Shown: positions 53,450 through 62,035 of the stretch, one piece after another
Position numbering within the stretch: position 1 is the stretch's first letter
How the letters are laid out: every line of letters begins with the position of its first letter
From: Hellea balneolensis DSM 19091
GTDB taxonomy: Bacteria; Pseudomonadota; Alphaproteobacteria; Caulobacterales; Maricaulaceae
DNA length: 64,000 nt
Assembly: GCF_000428525.1 (NCBI RefSeq)
Contig: NZ_AUAC01000002.1
Location: forward strand, 930,001 to 994,000
Direction: 5' to 3'
The notes under the pieces: generated by a model
What the model was told of the DNA's origin: nothing
The model's database searches: none
Seen by the model: only the letters and a program-made list of their open reading frames with translations
Program-made: the position numbers and the translations under genes

Positions 53450-55012
53450 ATGATGAAACGCATTTCGACATTTTTGCGTATGCTGCGCACGGGGTGGGTA
53501 CTGACCCGCCACGACGCCTTAGTCCCGCGTGAATATGCGGGCGTTGTTCCGTTTCCCGTAAAGCTTTTGGGCGGTGTCTCTCGAATTTTTGCGATTAGAG
53601 GTCGGGCTACAAATCCCGGGGAACGCTTTGCCAATGCGCTGGAAAAGCTTGGACCCGCTTATATCAAATTCGGGCAAATCCTCTCTACTCGCGGCGACAT
53701 GCTTGACCCTGTCTTTGTCAAAGGCCTTTCGCGCTTAAAGGATAAAGTCCCGCCCTTTCCTATGGCCAAGGCTGAAGAGGCGCTGAAAGCCGAATGGGGT
53801 GTGCCGTGGCAAGAAAAAATGACAAGCCTATCGGAGCCCATCGCCGCAGCCTCTGTGGCGCAGGTTCATAAAGGCGAGCTGAAAACTGGCGAAACGGTCG
53901 CCGTTAAAATCCTTCGGCCCAATATTCAGCGGCGCATGCGAAATGACATGGATGTGCTGAAAATGGTCTCTGCTTTAGCCGAGTTTTTCGTGCCAGACTC
54001 CAAACGTCTCGGCCCCAAGAAATTTGTAGAAACCGCAGACCGCGCCGTGATGTTGGAACTTGATCTACGCCTTGAGGCCGCCGCCTGTTCCGAACTCTCC
54101 GAAGCGGCCGCTGATACGGGCTTGTATAAAGTCCCGGACATCCATTGGAGCCTCGGCGGAAAAAACGTCATGGTCACGCAATGGATTGACGGCACGGCGC
54201 TATCGGACGACTCCATCCTAAGCCGACCTCAGACCGAACGCACAGAAATTGCCCGCAAAGTGATGCAGAGTTTTCTTGCATGCTCTTTTGATTATGGGGT
54301 CTTTCACGCAGATATGCATGAAGGCAATATGATTGTTAGTGATGATGGCACCTTGTGGCTCATTGATTTTGGCATTCTGGGCCGCCTGGCCCCCAAAGAA
54401 CAACGCTTCCACGCGGAAATTCTCTATGGCTTTTTAATGCGCGATTATCAGCGTATTGCCGAAGTCCATTTCGAAGCAGGCTATGTTCCTGCCCATCATA
54501 CTATTGAAGATTTCGCCAGCGCCTTACGTTCCGTGGGCGAACCTATCTTTGGCCAGACAGCTGAGAATGTCGCCATGACCAAAGTCCTTGTGCAGCTTTT
54601 CGAGATCACCGAAATCTTTGACATGGAAATGCAGCCGCAATTAATCATGCTACAAAAAACTATGATGCAGACCGAAGGTGTTTGCCGACGCCTCGATCCG
54701 AATTTCGATATGTGGGAAATTAGCCGCCCAATTGTCGAAGCCTCCATGCGCCGCGAGCTTGGCGTGGAAGGCCGCGTGAATGATCTCCTCACAGGATTAG
54801 ATAAAGCCCGCCGTACCCTAGAGCGCCTGCCCGATGCGACGGAAAACATCGCCGCACTGGCGAAGGCTTGGGCAGACGGCGAAGTGGACCTCTCCAAAGG
54901 CCCCCTAAATACGCAAACCACGACTAAGCCCTCACCATGGAAACCTATTGCTTATGCCGGCACAGGCGCGGTATTAGCTCTAGGCGGCGTATGGGCCGCA
55001 ACGCAGCTTTAG
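53450..55012 (+). CDS. ubiB: UbiB family kinase-like protein (ubiquinone biosynthesis)
   Basis: A 520-residue ABC1/UbiB protein, an atypical kinase-fold ATPase that supports ubiquinone synthesis at the membrane. The family KxGQ motif lies in YIKFGQILSTRGDML. The ATP-binding Lys is in VAVKILRP, the catalytic loop is FHADMHEGNM and the metal Asp lies in LIDFGILGRLA. A C-terminal hydrophobic segment (YAGTGAVLALGGVWAA) anchors it. ubiB followed by coaBC and dut is a standard alphaproteobacterial order; ubiE, usually upstream, is missing here. Confidence 0.94.
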   Translation: MMKRISTFLRMLRTGWVLTRHDALVPREYAGVVPFPVKLLGGVSRIFAIRGRATNPGERFANALEKLGPAYIKFGQILSTRGDMLDPVFVKGLSRLKDKVPPFPMAKAEEALKAEWGVPWQEKMTSLSEPIAAASVAQVHKGELKTGETVAVKILRPNIQRRMRNDMDVLKMVSALAEFFVPDSKRLGPKKFVETADRAVMLELDLRLEAAACSELSEAAADTGLYKVPDIHWSLGGKNVMVTQWIDGTALSDDSILSRPQTERTEIARKVMQSFLACSFDYGVFHADMHEGNMIVSDDGTLWLIDFGILGRLAPKEQRFHAEILYGFLMRDYQRIAEVHFEAGYVPAHHTIEDFASALRSVGEPIFGQTAENVAMTKVLVQLFEITEIFDMEMQPQLIMLQKTMMQTEGVCRRLDPNFDMWEISRPIVEASMRRELGVEGRVNDLLTGLDKARRTLERLPDATENIAALAKAWADGEVDLSKGPLNTQTTTKPSPWKPIAYAGTGAVLALGGVWAATQL

Positions 55013-55020
55013 GTACCGTT

Positions 55021-56229
55021 TTGAACAAACGCATACTCTTAATTATCGGTGGCGGCATTGCTGCTTATAAATCGCTCTTCCTTATTCGTGTGCTGGCTAA
55101 GCGCGGGATTGCCTCTCGGGTTATTATCACGCGGGGCGGGACGGAATTTGTAACGCCTTTATCTGCGGGCGCCTTATCGGGTGATAACGTTTATTCTGAT
55201 TTATGGGACCTGACCGACGAAGCCGAGATGGGGCATATTGAACTCTCGCGCTCTGCTGACCTTGTTGTCGTTGCGCCCGCCACCGCCGATATCATGGCTA
55301 AAGCCGCCCATGGCATTGCCAATGATCTCGCTACCACAACCCTTCTCGCCACGGATAAGCGCGTGCTTTATGCGCCCGCCATGAATGTGCGCATGTGGGA
55401 GGCCGCGGCGACACAGCGCAATATTGAGACGCTTAAAAAAGATGGTGCGCTATTCATTGGCCCGGATGCCGGCGCGATGGCCTGCGGGGAATTTGGGGAA
55501 GGCCGTATGGCGGAACCCGAAGAGATTGCGGATGCGATTGAGGCCGCACTTAGAGGTGTGACGACTTTGGACGGCCTGAAAGGCCCAAAACCGCTGAACG
55601 GCAAATCCGCCCTCGTCACCGCTGGCCCAACGCGTGAACCGATTGATCCAGTGCGCTATCTGTCCAATCACAGTTCCGGCAAGCAAGGCTATGCCATTGC
55701 GGGCGCTCTTGCCGATTTAGGCGCGGATGTAACGCTTATTTCAGGCCCCGTATCCATCAGACCTCCAGCCAATGTAAATTTGGTGAAAATCGAGACTGCA
55801 GTTGAAATGCTGGCCGCCTGCAAAGCAGCCCTACCTTCAGATGTCTTTGTCTCTGTCGCAGCCGTTGCGGATTGGCGACCTGCAGAATGCGGCGCCAAAA
55901 AAATCAAGAAAAACGGTGATTCTCCTGCACCGCTCATCTTGGAGGAAAATCCTGACATCCTGAAAACACTTAGTACCGCTGAAAATCGTCCCTCACTCGT
56001 CGTCGGCTTTGCCGCCGAGACCAATGACGTCATTAAACACGCCACTGCGAAACGACTGCGTAAAACATGTGACTGGATTGTCGCGAATGATGTATCAGGC
56101 GACGTCATGGGCGGGGATCATAATAAGATGATCCTTGTAACGGAAGACGGTGCCGACGAATGGCCTCGCCTGTCCAAACAAGACAGCGCCAAACGTTTGG
56201 CTGCTAAGATTGCGGAGCATTTTGCATGA
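55021..56229 (+). CDS. coaBC: Bifunctional phosphopantothenoylcysteine decarboxylase/synthetase
   Basis: A 402-residue fusion for two steps of coenzyme A synthesis. The FMN decarboxylase half (about 1-180) has GGGIAAYKSL, MGHIELSRSADLVVVAPAT, APAMNVRMW and AMACGEFGEGRMAEP. The synthetase half has TAGPTREPIDPVRYLSNHSS and VAAVADWRPA. The TTG at 55021 gives the usual N-terminus (MNKRILLIIGG). An ATG at 54991, inside ubiB with AGGCGG upstream, would add ten residues and is a real alternative. It overlaps the next gene by ATGA. Confidence 0.94.
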   Translation: MNKRILLIIGGGIAAYKSLFLIRVLAKRGIASRVIITRGGTEFVTPLSAGALSGDNVYSDLWDLTDEAEMGHIELSRSADLVVVAPATADIMAKAAHGIANDLATTTLLATDKRVLYAPAMNVRMWEAAATQRNIETLKKDGALFIGPDAGAMACGEFGEGRMAEPEEIADAIEAALRGVTTLDGLKGPKPLNGKSALVTAGPTREPIDPVRYLSNHSSGKQGYAIAGALADLGADVTLISGPVSIRPPANVNLVKIETAVEMLAACKAALPSDVFVSVAAVADWRPAECGAKKIKKNGDSPAPLILEENPDILKTLSTAENRPSLVVGFAAETNDVIKHATAKRLRKTCDWIVANDVSGDVMGGDHNKMILVTEDGADEWPRLSKQDSAKRLAAKIAEHFA

Positions 56230-56918
56230 GAATTTTAATGACAGCAGTACTTCTCTCTATCGCCTCACCTGCTTTTGCAGATAACATTGCTGGCTGCGAA
56301 GTCGTCTTGATGGAAAAAATTGAGCAAGAAGGCGTTGAAGGCACAGCTGAAGTCGCGAGCTTTCGCCCTGCCGCAGATTTCATTGCCAGCATCTATGACG
56401 ACGAAACCGAAGTGCTAAGGGAGATTGACGGCCTTCCCATTCGCGCAGTGATGTGTGAGCGGAAAAGCGTTGTTCCATCATTACGTGATTTCCCAATAAT
56501 CGCCACAGGCACGCCTTTTATGATTTCCCAAAATTTTGACAGTACACAAACGGGCCTGACCACCATCTACTTTAAAGACGGCGAATTTCGCACCGACTAT
56601 AAAGGACCAGACCTAGCGGGCGAAACAGAGGCGAAAATGAAAGACCGGCTTGAGGTCTTTAACTTACAGCCTAATGATCTGGCAGAAAAAGAAAAAGCTA
56701 TGTTGGCGAAATCGGCAGAAGAGACAAGCCAAGATCTATTAGTAGAAAAGCCCTCAGAGGAGAAAACCTCAGAAGTAGAAACCTTAACAGAGGACATAAT
56801 CAAAGAAGAATCCACAGAAGAAGATATGAGCAGCAATGACATGGCGTCCGAATCTGAGGACAAGACAGAGGCTTCTACAGAGGCCGAAACGCCAGAGGAG
56901 CCCGAAGACGTAAAATAA
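56226..56918 (+). CDS. Exported protein with acidic repeat-like tail, unknown function
   Basis: A 230-residue protein with a signal peptide (MRILMTAVLLSIASPAFA) and a compact domain of about 130 residues holding two Cys (in AGCEVVLME and AVMCERKS) that may pair. The last 75 residues are mostly Glu, Ser, Thr and Asp, with Lys-Pro-Ser-Glu pieces (EKPSEEKTSEVETL), and are surely disordered. I do not recognise the family. It is embedded between coaBC (ATGA overlap) and dut. Confidence 0.8.
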   Translation: MRILMTAVLLSIASPAFADNIAGCEVVLMEKIEQEGVEGTAEVASFRPAADFIASIYDDETEVLREIDGLPIRAVMCERKSVVPSLRDFPIIATGTPFMISQNFDSTQTGLTTIYFKDGEFRTDYKGPDLAGETEAKMKDRLEVFNLQPNDLAEKEKAMLAKSAEETSQDLLVEKPSEEKTSEVETLTEDIIKEESTEEDMSSNDMASESEDKTEASTEAETPEEPEDVK

Positions 56919-56927
56919 GGCCTGTCC

Positions 56928-57383
56928 ATGTCACTCACCGTAGAAATTAAACAGCTCGCACATTTTGGCGACCTTGAACTTCCTAAATATGAAACAGTAT
57001 TAGCAGCGGGCGCAGATATTCGCGCCGCTGTCCCGGAACACGCCCCGGTGGTTTTGCAACCTGGCGCTCGCGCTCTTGTCCCGACTGGTATGGCTATGGC
57101 CCTCCCCGCAGGATATGAAGCGCAAATCCGGCCACGTTCAGGCCTTGCGTATAAGCACGGTATCACATGCCTGAACACACCTGGCACGATTGATGCAGAT
57201 TATCGAGGTGAAGTGAAAGTTTTACTGATTAATCACGGCGATACTGCTTTCACAATCAATCGCGGTGAACGCATCGCACAAATGGTCATCGCACCCATAA
57301 CGCAGCCAGATTTTGAGGCTGTGACAGAATTATCAGAGACTGTGCGCGGTGCGGGCGGCTTTGGGAGTACAGGAACACAGTAA
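56928..57383 (+). CDS. dut: dUTP diphosphatase
   Basis: A 151-residue trimeric dUTPase that removes dUTP and supplies dUMP. The five motifs are visible: [50 protein letters not shown] and [14 protein letters not shown] precedes the ATG by seven bases. The place after coaBC is standard for alphaproteobacteria, apart from the inserted acidic exported protein gene. Confidence 0.97.
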   Translation: MSLTVEIKQLAHFGDLELPKYETVLAAGADIRAAVPEHAPVVLQPGARALVPTGMAMALPAGYEAQIRPRSGLAYKHGITCLNTPGTIDADYRGEVKVLLINHGDTAFTINRGERIAQMVIAPITQPDFEAVTELSETVRGAGGFGSTGTQ

Positions 57384-57385
57384 AT

Positions 57386-58366
57386 ATGCGCTATATTCGT
57401 TTTTTTGTTTTTACGCTGCTCGCTTTCTGCCTAACCGCCTGTTCTGCCCAAGCCCAGACACCCGTCCAAAAGCATGGCGATTTACGCATTTCCGGCAAGC
57501 ATGTCATCGATAAAAACGGAGCTGTGACATCGCTAGCAGGGCCGAGCTTTTTCTGGAGCAATACGGGGTGGGGCCAAGACCGTTTCTATACGCGAGGCGC
57601 GGTAGAAACTTTTGCGAAAGACTGGAGAGCGGGAATCGTGCGAGTCGCAGTTGGCGCGCAAAATGATGGAAGCATCCTCAAAGACCGGCGCGGGAATCTG
57701 AAACGCGCTCAAACCGTCATTGAAGCCGCCATTGATAACGGGCTTTATGTCATTGTCGATTGGCATTCTCATCAAGCAGAAAATGACGTTAAGGAAGCGC
57801 AAGCCTTCTTTACACACATTGCCAAAAGATATGGTCATAACCCCAACATTATTTATGAAATTTACAATGAGCCGCTGGACACAACAGATTGGAAATGGGT
57901 GATAAAACCCTATGCGGAAGTTATGATTAAAACTATCCGGCAGGTTGATCCTGATAATCTTATCATTGTGGGAACGCAGAGCTGGGCAACCGAAGTTGAT
58001 AAAGCCGCTGACGACCCTATTAGAGGGCAAAAGAATATTCTTTACGCTCTGCATTTTTACGCCGCCACGCATAAGGAATTTGTCAGGGAAAAGGCTGAAT
58101 ATGCTATTAAAAAAGGTCTGCCGCTCATTATCTCAGAATGGGGCAGCGTGACCTATAGCGGTGATGGGTATATTGATATAGAGTCTTCCATTGAGTGGAT
58201 GAAGTTTGCCAAAAAACACGGCTTAACCCACCTGAACTGGGCGGTCAGCGATAAAGATGAAACAGCCTCAATGCTTAAGCCCGGAGCTTCTTCCCATGGG
58301 GGTTGGCAGGAAAAAGACCTTACCGTGTCAGGACGTTTAGCACGAGAAATAATGAGGAATTGGTGA
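57386..58366 (+). CDS. GH5 family glycoside hydrolase, lipoprotein (cellulase-like)
   Basis: A 326-residue glycoside hydrolase with lipobox LTAC (Cys19), so probably tethered to the envelope. The acid/base is E162 in IIYEIYNEPLD and the nucleophile E251 in LIISEWGSV. FFWSNTGWGQDRFY, GLYVIVDWHSH and ALHFYAATHK fit the GH5_2 endoglucanase pattern. No carbohydrate-binding module is present. It could cut beta-1,4-glucan from algae or act on the cell's own exopolysaccharide. The stop overlaps kynA as GTGA. Confidence 0.92.
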   Translation: MRYIRFFVFTLLAFCLTACSAQAQTPVQKHGDLRISGKHVIDKNGAVTSLAGPSFFWSNTGWGQDRFYTRGAVETFAKDWRAGIVRVAVGAQNDGSILKDRRGNLKRAQTVIEAAIDNGLYVIVDWHSHQAENDVKEAQAFFTHIAKRYGHNPNIIYEIYNEPLDTTDWKWVIKPYAEVMIKTIRQVDPDNLIIVGTQSWATEVDKAADDPIRGQKNILYALHFYAATHKEFVREKAEYAIKKGLPLIISEWGSVTYSGDGYIDIESSIEWMKFAKKHGLTHLNWAVSDKDETASMLKPGASSHGGWQEKDLTVSGRLAREIMRNW

Positions 58367-59157
58367 GCGGAACGTCAAAATTTTCTTACGGGAGCTACCT
58401 GAACTTAGAGCGTATTCTTGACTCCCAACACCCCTTAACGGACAAACATGACGAGCTGCTCTTTATAATTCAGCACCAGACATCCGAGTTATGGATGAAA
58501 CTGGCCGTACACGAACTGATCTCTGCGAAACATGCCATTAGCCAAGACGACTTATCATCCGCCATGAAAATGCTCGCCCGCGTCTCTCGTATTTTCGAGC
58601 AATTAAATGCTGCCTGGGATGTACTGAGAACTCTAACTCCCGATGAATATACCACTTTCCGCGATGCCTTTGGCGCGGCATCCGGTTTTCAAAGTTGGCA
58701 ATATAGAGAAATCGAATTTTTGGCAGGCAATAAAGCCGCCCGTCATCTTGAGACTCACAAAGACACGCAGACCTATGCCCGCTTGGAGTCAGCTCTTAAG
58801 GCTCCCAGCCTCTATGATGAAGCAATTGCTCTTTTATCCCGCAACAGTTTTGAAATTGACTCTGATCATTTAACACGAGACGTAACTCTGCCTTACCACC
58901 AAAATAAGAGCGTTCGGGACGCTTGGCTGACAGTCTATCAACACCCCAAAAACTATTGGGGGCTTTTTGAACTGGCTGAAAAGCTCGTTGATTTTGAGGA
59001 TTATTTTCGCCGTTGGCGGTTTAATCACGTCACGACTGTTCAACGAGTCATCGGCTTTAAACGTGGCAGCGGCGGCAGTTCAGGCGTTAATTATTTAAAA
59101 GCAATGCTCGATGTTGTTCTCTTCCCCGAATTATGGGACATAAGAACCGAACTTTAG
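58363..59157 (+). CDS. kynA: Tryptophan 2,3-dioxygenase
   Basis: A 264-residue haem dioxygenase that opens the indole ring of tryptophan to N-formylkynurenine. Signature parts are SYGSYLNLERILDSQHPL, FIIQHQTSELWMKL, FQSWQYREIEF, and near the end FNHVTTVQRVIGFKRGSGGS with the haem His. The GTG at 58363, with GAGG six bases before it, gives the proper N-terminus; the frame from 58303 lies inside the GH5 gene. Kynureninase and formamidase genes are not nearby. Confidence 0.94.
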   Translation: MSGTSKFSYGSYLNLERILDSQHPLTDKHDELLFIIQHQTSELWMKLAVHELISAKHAISQDDLSSAMKMLARVSRIFEQLNAAWDVLRTLTPDEYTTFRDAFGAASGFQSWQYREIEFLAGNKAARHLETHKDTQTYARLESALKAPSLYDEAIALLSRNSFEIDSDHLTRDVTLPYHQNKSVRDAWLTVYQHPKNYWGLFELAEKLVDFEDYFRRWRFNHVTTVQRVIGFKRGSGGSSGVNYLKAMLDVVLFPELWDIRTEL

Positions 59158-59166
59158 GAGACTCTT

Positions 59167-60105
59167 ATGACCGATCTGCTTCGTGGTAAAATTTACGACA
59201 ATATCATGCAAACAATGGGCAATACGCCGCTTGTGCGCTTCCCTCGCATCACAGAGGGCGTCCCAGCTGATCTGTGTTACAAGCTTGAGTTTTTCAACCC
59301 TATCGCGTCGGTTAAAGACCGTATTGGCATTGCCATGATTGAAGACCTAGAAGCTTCCGGCAAACTCAAACCCGGCGGTACAATTGTTGAACCAACATCT
59401 GGTAATACGGGTATAGGTGTAGCTTTCGCGGCGGCGGCAAAAGGCTATAAAGCCATCCTTGTCATGCCGGAGCAAATGAGTATTGAGCGCCGGAAAATGA
59501 TGAAACTCTTAGGGGCTGAGCTAGTCCTTACTGAGGCAGCAGGCGGCATCCCCGGTGCCATCGCCAAAGCTGATGAGATATGCGCGAATACAGCCGGCGC
59601 AGTGCAAGCCGGACAGTTCGTCAATCCTGCTAATCCTGCTATTCATTATAAAACGACTGGTCCTGAAATCTGGAATGATTGCAACGGTCAAGTTGATGCT
59701 TTCATCGCAGGTGTAGGTACGGGCGGCACACTCTCAGGCGCAGGGAAATTCCTCAAAGAGAAAAACCCTGACTGCCAAATCATTGCTGTTGAACCTGTAG
59801 GCTCTCCAATGATTTCAAAAGGCGAAAAAGGCCCTCATAAAATACAGGGTATAGGGGCAGGTTTCCTCCCTGATGTCTTAAGTACGGATCTTATAGACGA
59901 TGTCGTGACAATTGATAATGACGCTGCCTTTGGCACCGCAAAACATGTCGCGGCGGAAGACGGCGTACCTATTGGTATAAGCTCAGGTGCAGCCGTCGCC
60001 GCAAGCCTGCTCGTCGGGGCCAGGCCTGAAATGAAAGGCAAGCGAGTCGTTACAATCATACCAAGCTTCGCGGAGCGTTATCTTTCTACGCCGCTTTTTG
60101 ACTAA
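59167..60105 (+). CDS. cysK: Cysteine synthase A (O-acetylserine thiol-lyase)
   Basis: A 312-residue PLP enzyme making cysteine from O-acetylserine and sulfide. The PLP Lys is K50 in FFNPIASVKDRIG. TSGNTGIGVAFAAAAKGY is the substrate loop and GTGGTLSGAGKF the phosphate loop. AGGAG precedes the ATG by six bases. A moeB/thiF-type gene follows with no gap, which suggests a sulfur-transfer theme for the pair. Confidence 0.95.
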   Translation: MTDLLRGKIYDNIMQTMGNTPLVRFPRITEGVPADLCYKLEFFNPIASVKDRIGIAMIEDLEASGKLKPGGTIVEPTSGNTGIGVAFAAAAKGYKAILVMPEQMSIERRKMMKLLGAELVLTEAAGGIPGAIAKADEICANTAGAVQAGQFVNPANPAIHYKTTGPEIWNDCNGQVDAFIAGVGTGGTLSGAGKFLKEKNPDCQIIAVEPVGSPMISKGEKGPHKIQGIGAGFLPDVLSTDLIDDVVTIDNDAAFGTAKHVAAEDGVPIGISSGAAVAASLLVGARPEMKGKRVVTIIPSFAERYLSTPLFD

Positions 60106-60843
60106 GTGACCCCTGATTACGTTAATCGTTACGCCCGCCACCTTGTGCTGAAAGAAATTGGCGGTGCAGGACAACAGGCCTTGCTCGCGGCCAAGGTCGC
60201 AATTATTGGCGCTGGCGGGCTAGGCGGCCCTGCCGGACTCTATTTAGCTGCGGCGGGAGTCGGGCATCTTACGATTATTGACGATGATGTTGTGGAAGCT
60301 TCTAATCTCCAACGCCAAGTTCAGTTTGTAACGACTGATATCGGTATGGAAAAGTCCACCGTCATGGCGGACACATTGGACGATCTAAATCCAGATGTTA
60401 AGGCAATTGGCTATGTGGGGCGATTGAACAAACGAAATGCAGAGGAACTACTAAAAGGGCATGATGTTATTCTGGACGGTGTCGATCATTTTGAAACACG
60501 CTTTGCCATCAATGAAGCAGCTCTTACGCTAGGCATCCCGTTGGTTTCAGGTGCATTAGGCCGCTTTGAGGGCCAAGTCAGCGCATTTCTCTCCAACAAA
60601 AAAGGGCCATGTTATCGTTGCTTTGTTCCGCAAATTCCGCCCAATGCCGAGACCTGCTCGCAAGTCGGGGTTGTCGGAGCTTTGGCCGGCGTTATTGGGT
60701 CGATGATGGCGCTTGAAGTTATCAAAATAATTACGGGTGCAGGAGAACCGTTGATCGGCAAAATATGGCTATTTGACGGGCTGAAAGCTCAAGCAAGAAC
60801 AATTTCCTTGCCCCAAGACCCAAATTGTCCAGCCTGTTCCTAA
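60106..60843 (+). CDS. moeB: MoeB/ThiF-type adenylyltransferase
   Basis: A 245-residue E1-like enzyme that adenylates the C-terminus of a small sulfur carrier such as MoaD or ThiS. The ATP-binding loop is IIGAGGLGGPAGLYLAAAGV, then IDDDVVEASNLQRQV. Zinc Cys pairs are CYRCF and CPAC, and the Cys in AETCSQVGVVG matches the catalytic position. No rhodanese domain follows. Start GTG, directly after the cysK stop. MoeB and ThiF roles cannot be separated by eye. The stop shares four bases with the convergent gene. Confidence 0.92.
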   Translation: MTPDYVNRYARHLVLKEIGGAGQQALLAAKVAIIGAGGLGGPAGLYLAAAGVGHLTIIDDDVVEASNLQRQVQFVTTDIGMEKSTVMADTLDDLNPDVKAIGYVGRLNKRNAEELLKGHDVILDGVDHFETRFAINEAALTLGIPLVSGALGRFEGQVSAFLSNKKGPCYRCFVPQIPPNAETCSQVGVVGALAGVIGSMMALEVIKIITGAGEPLIGKIWLFDGLKAQARTISLPQDPNCPACS

Positions 60844-61259
60844 CTGCGAATACGGCGATTATAACGCACTTTTATACCCGAGTTGCGGCGACTTTTAAAA
60901 CCTCTTCGGCGATTTATAAATGGTGCAGCCCCGAAGGCGCCAACAGGCGCGGAATAAACATTGCGGCGGCGTTTAGGACGCTGGCTCTGTTCCAGACGGC
61001 TTTCCAAGGCATCCAAGCGGTCGGCCTGAGCCGCCAGGCGTTCACTTTGAAGTGCTGCGCGCTGCTGCGCCAAATCAGTATTACTTTTTTTAACGATAAC
61101 TACAGGCGCTACCGGAGCTGGCATTGGTGCGGCGCGATAGACGCGAACGCCTTGCTCACAGCTCACATTTATTGAACTGGCTTGCCCGTGATGACAGGCC
61201 ATCGCCGTTCCAGGAACCAACATGGCAAAAACCATTAACGACATAGCTGTATTGCGCAT
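60840..61259 (-). CDS. Small exported basic protein, unknown function
   Basis: A 139-residue protein with a signal peptide (MRNTAMSLMVFAMLVPGTAMA), then two Cys (ACHHGQ and VSCEQG), a Pro/Val linker, a short coiled coil (AQQRAALQSERLAAQADRLD) and a strongly Arg-rich tail (INRRRGFKSRRN). I do not recognise it. The ATG at 61259 has GGAG seven bases upstream; the frame from 61301 would spoil the signal peptide. It may act at the negatively charged cell envelope. Confidence 0.78.
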   Translation of the reverse strand: MRNTAMSLMVFAMLVPGTAMACHHGQASSINVSCEQGVRVYRAAPMPAPVAPVVIVKKSNTDLAQQRAALQSERLAAQADRLDALESRLEQSQRPKRRRNVYSAPVGAFGAAPFINRRRGFKSRRNSGIKVRYNRRIRS

Positions 61260-61321
61260 AACTAACTCCAATGACGTGCTGCATATCATGAGACGTACCA
61301 ATTATCCATGTGTTGCGCCCA

Positions 61322-62035
61322 TTAGGCGAGTTTGAGCGTGAGTTTTCGGGCCTCCATTATGGCATAATCCGCCTCACAGGCTTTGAGCATATCCTGATAT
61401 TTTGGCGGCACAACGGGGCGTGTATCAGGCGGAGCTGTAAACCCTGTCGAATTTTCTACTGATCCGTACCAATAAGGGGCCCAAGCCCCGTCCTCTGGGC
61501 GCGAACCTTTCTCCCATGACAGCATCGCATTATCAAAAGGGACACCTATAGCATGACAAAGCTGGCTCAACATGGTTCTTGGCCACAGCAAAATATCAAG
61601 CGAGTCAATCACGGGGGGGCGGCCTAATGTTTCCCATAAACGCCGTTGCGGCGCGAAGCCCAAATCCTCAATATCAAAACTATCCCGTCCCTTTACATAA
61701 GACGCGATGACACGAGCAGGATCTCTGATCAGAAAAAAATGCTTCGCTTCGTGTGCCCACTCCATTGGAAAACCGTCTAGCATATGATGCGGCATATGTT
61801 TTTGAAAACTATAGCGTGGACCGCCTTTTGCCATGCACATTTCGCTGACTTTTTGCGGGTCGCATTCATGGCGTTCCAAAGTCTCTTCTCGTCCTGGGTG
61901 CGGCTTTCCGCTGATTTTTAGATAAGGGGCAAAAAAAGGTTCATCCATAACGCTGCAATCGTCTCGCGAACCAAAACTGCGCATCATCGCCGTTGATAAA
62001 TTACGCGGCCCCGACCACATGGCGATGATTGTCAC
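61322..62035 (-). CDS. Sulfotransferase-like P-loop protein
   Basis: A 237-residue protein with the PAPS-type P-loop WSGPRNLSTAMMRSF and the 3'-phosphate segment FFLIRDPARVIASYVKGRD, both typical of the sulfotransferase superfamily. The acceptor is unknown. It overlaps the class IV aminotransferase gene by ATGA and the two are probably co-translated, a pairing I believe recurs in alphaproteobacteria. Soluble, no signal peptide. Confidence 0.85.
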   Translation of the reverse strand: MTIIAMWSGPRNLSTAMMRSFGSRDDCSVMDEPFFAPYLKISGKPHPGREETLERHECDPQKVSEMCMAKGGPRYSFQKHMPHHMLDGFPMEWAHEAKHFFLIRDPARVIASYVKGRDSFDIEDLGFAPQRRLWETLGRPPVIDSLDILLWPRTMLSQLCHAIGVPFDNAMLSWEKGSRPEDGAWAPYWYGSVENSTGFTAPPDTRPVVPPKYQDMLKACEADYAIMEARKLTLKLA

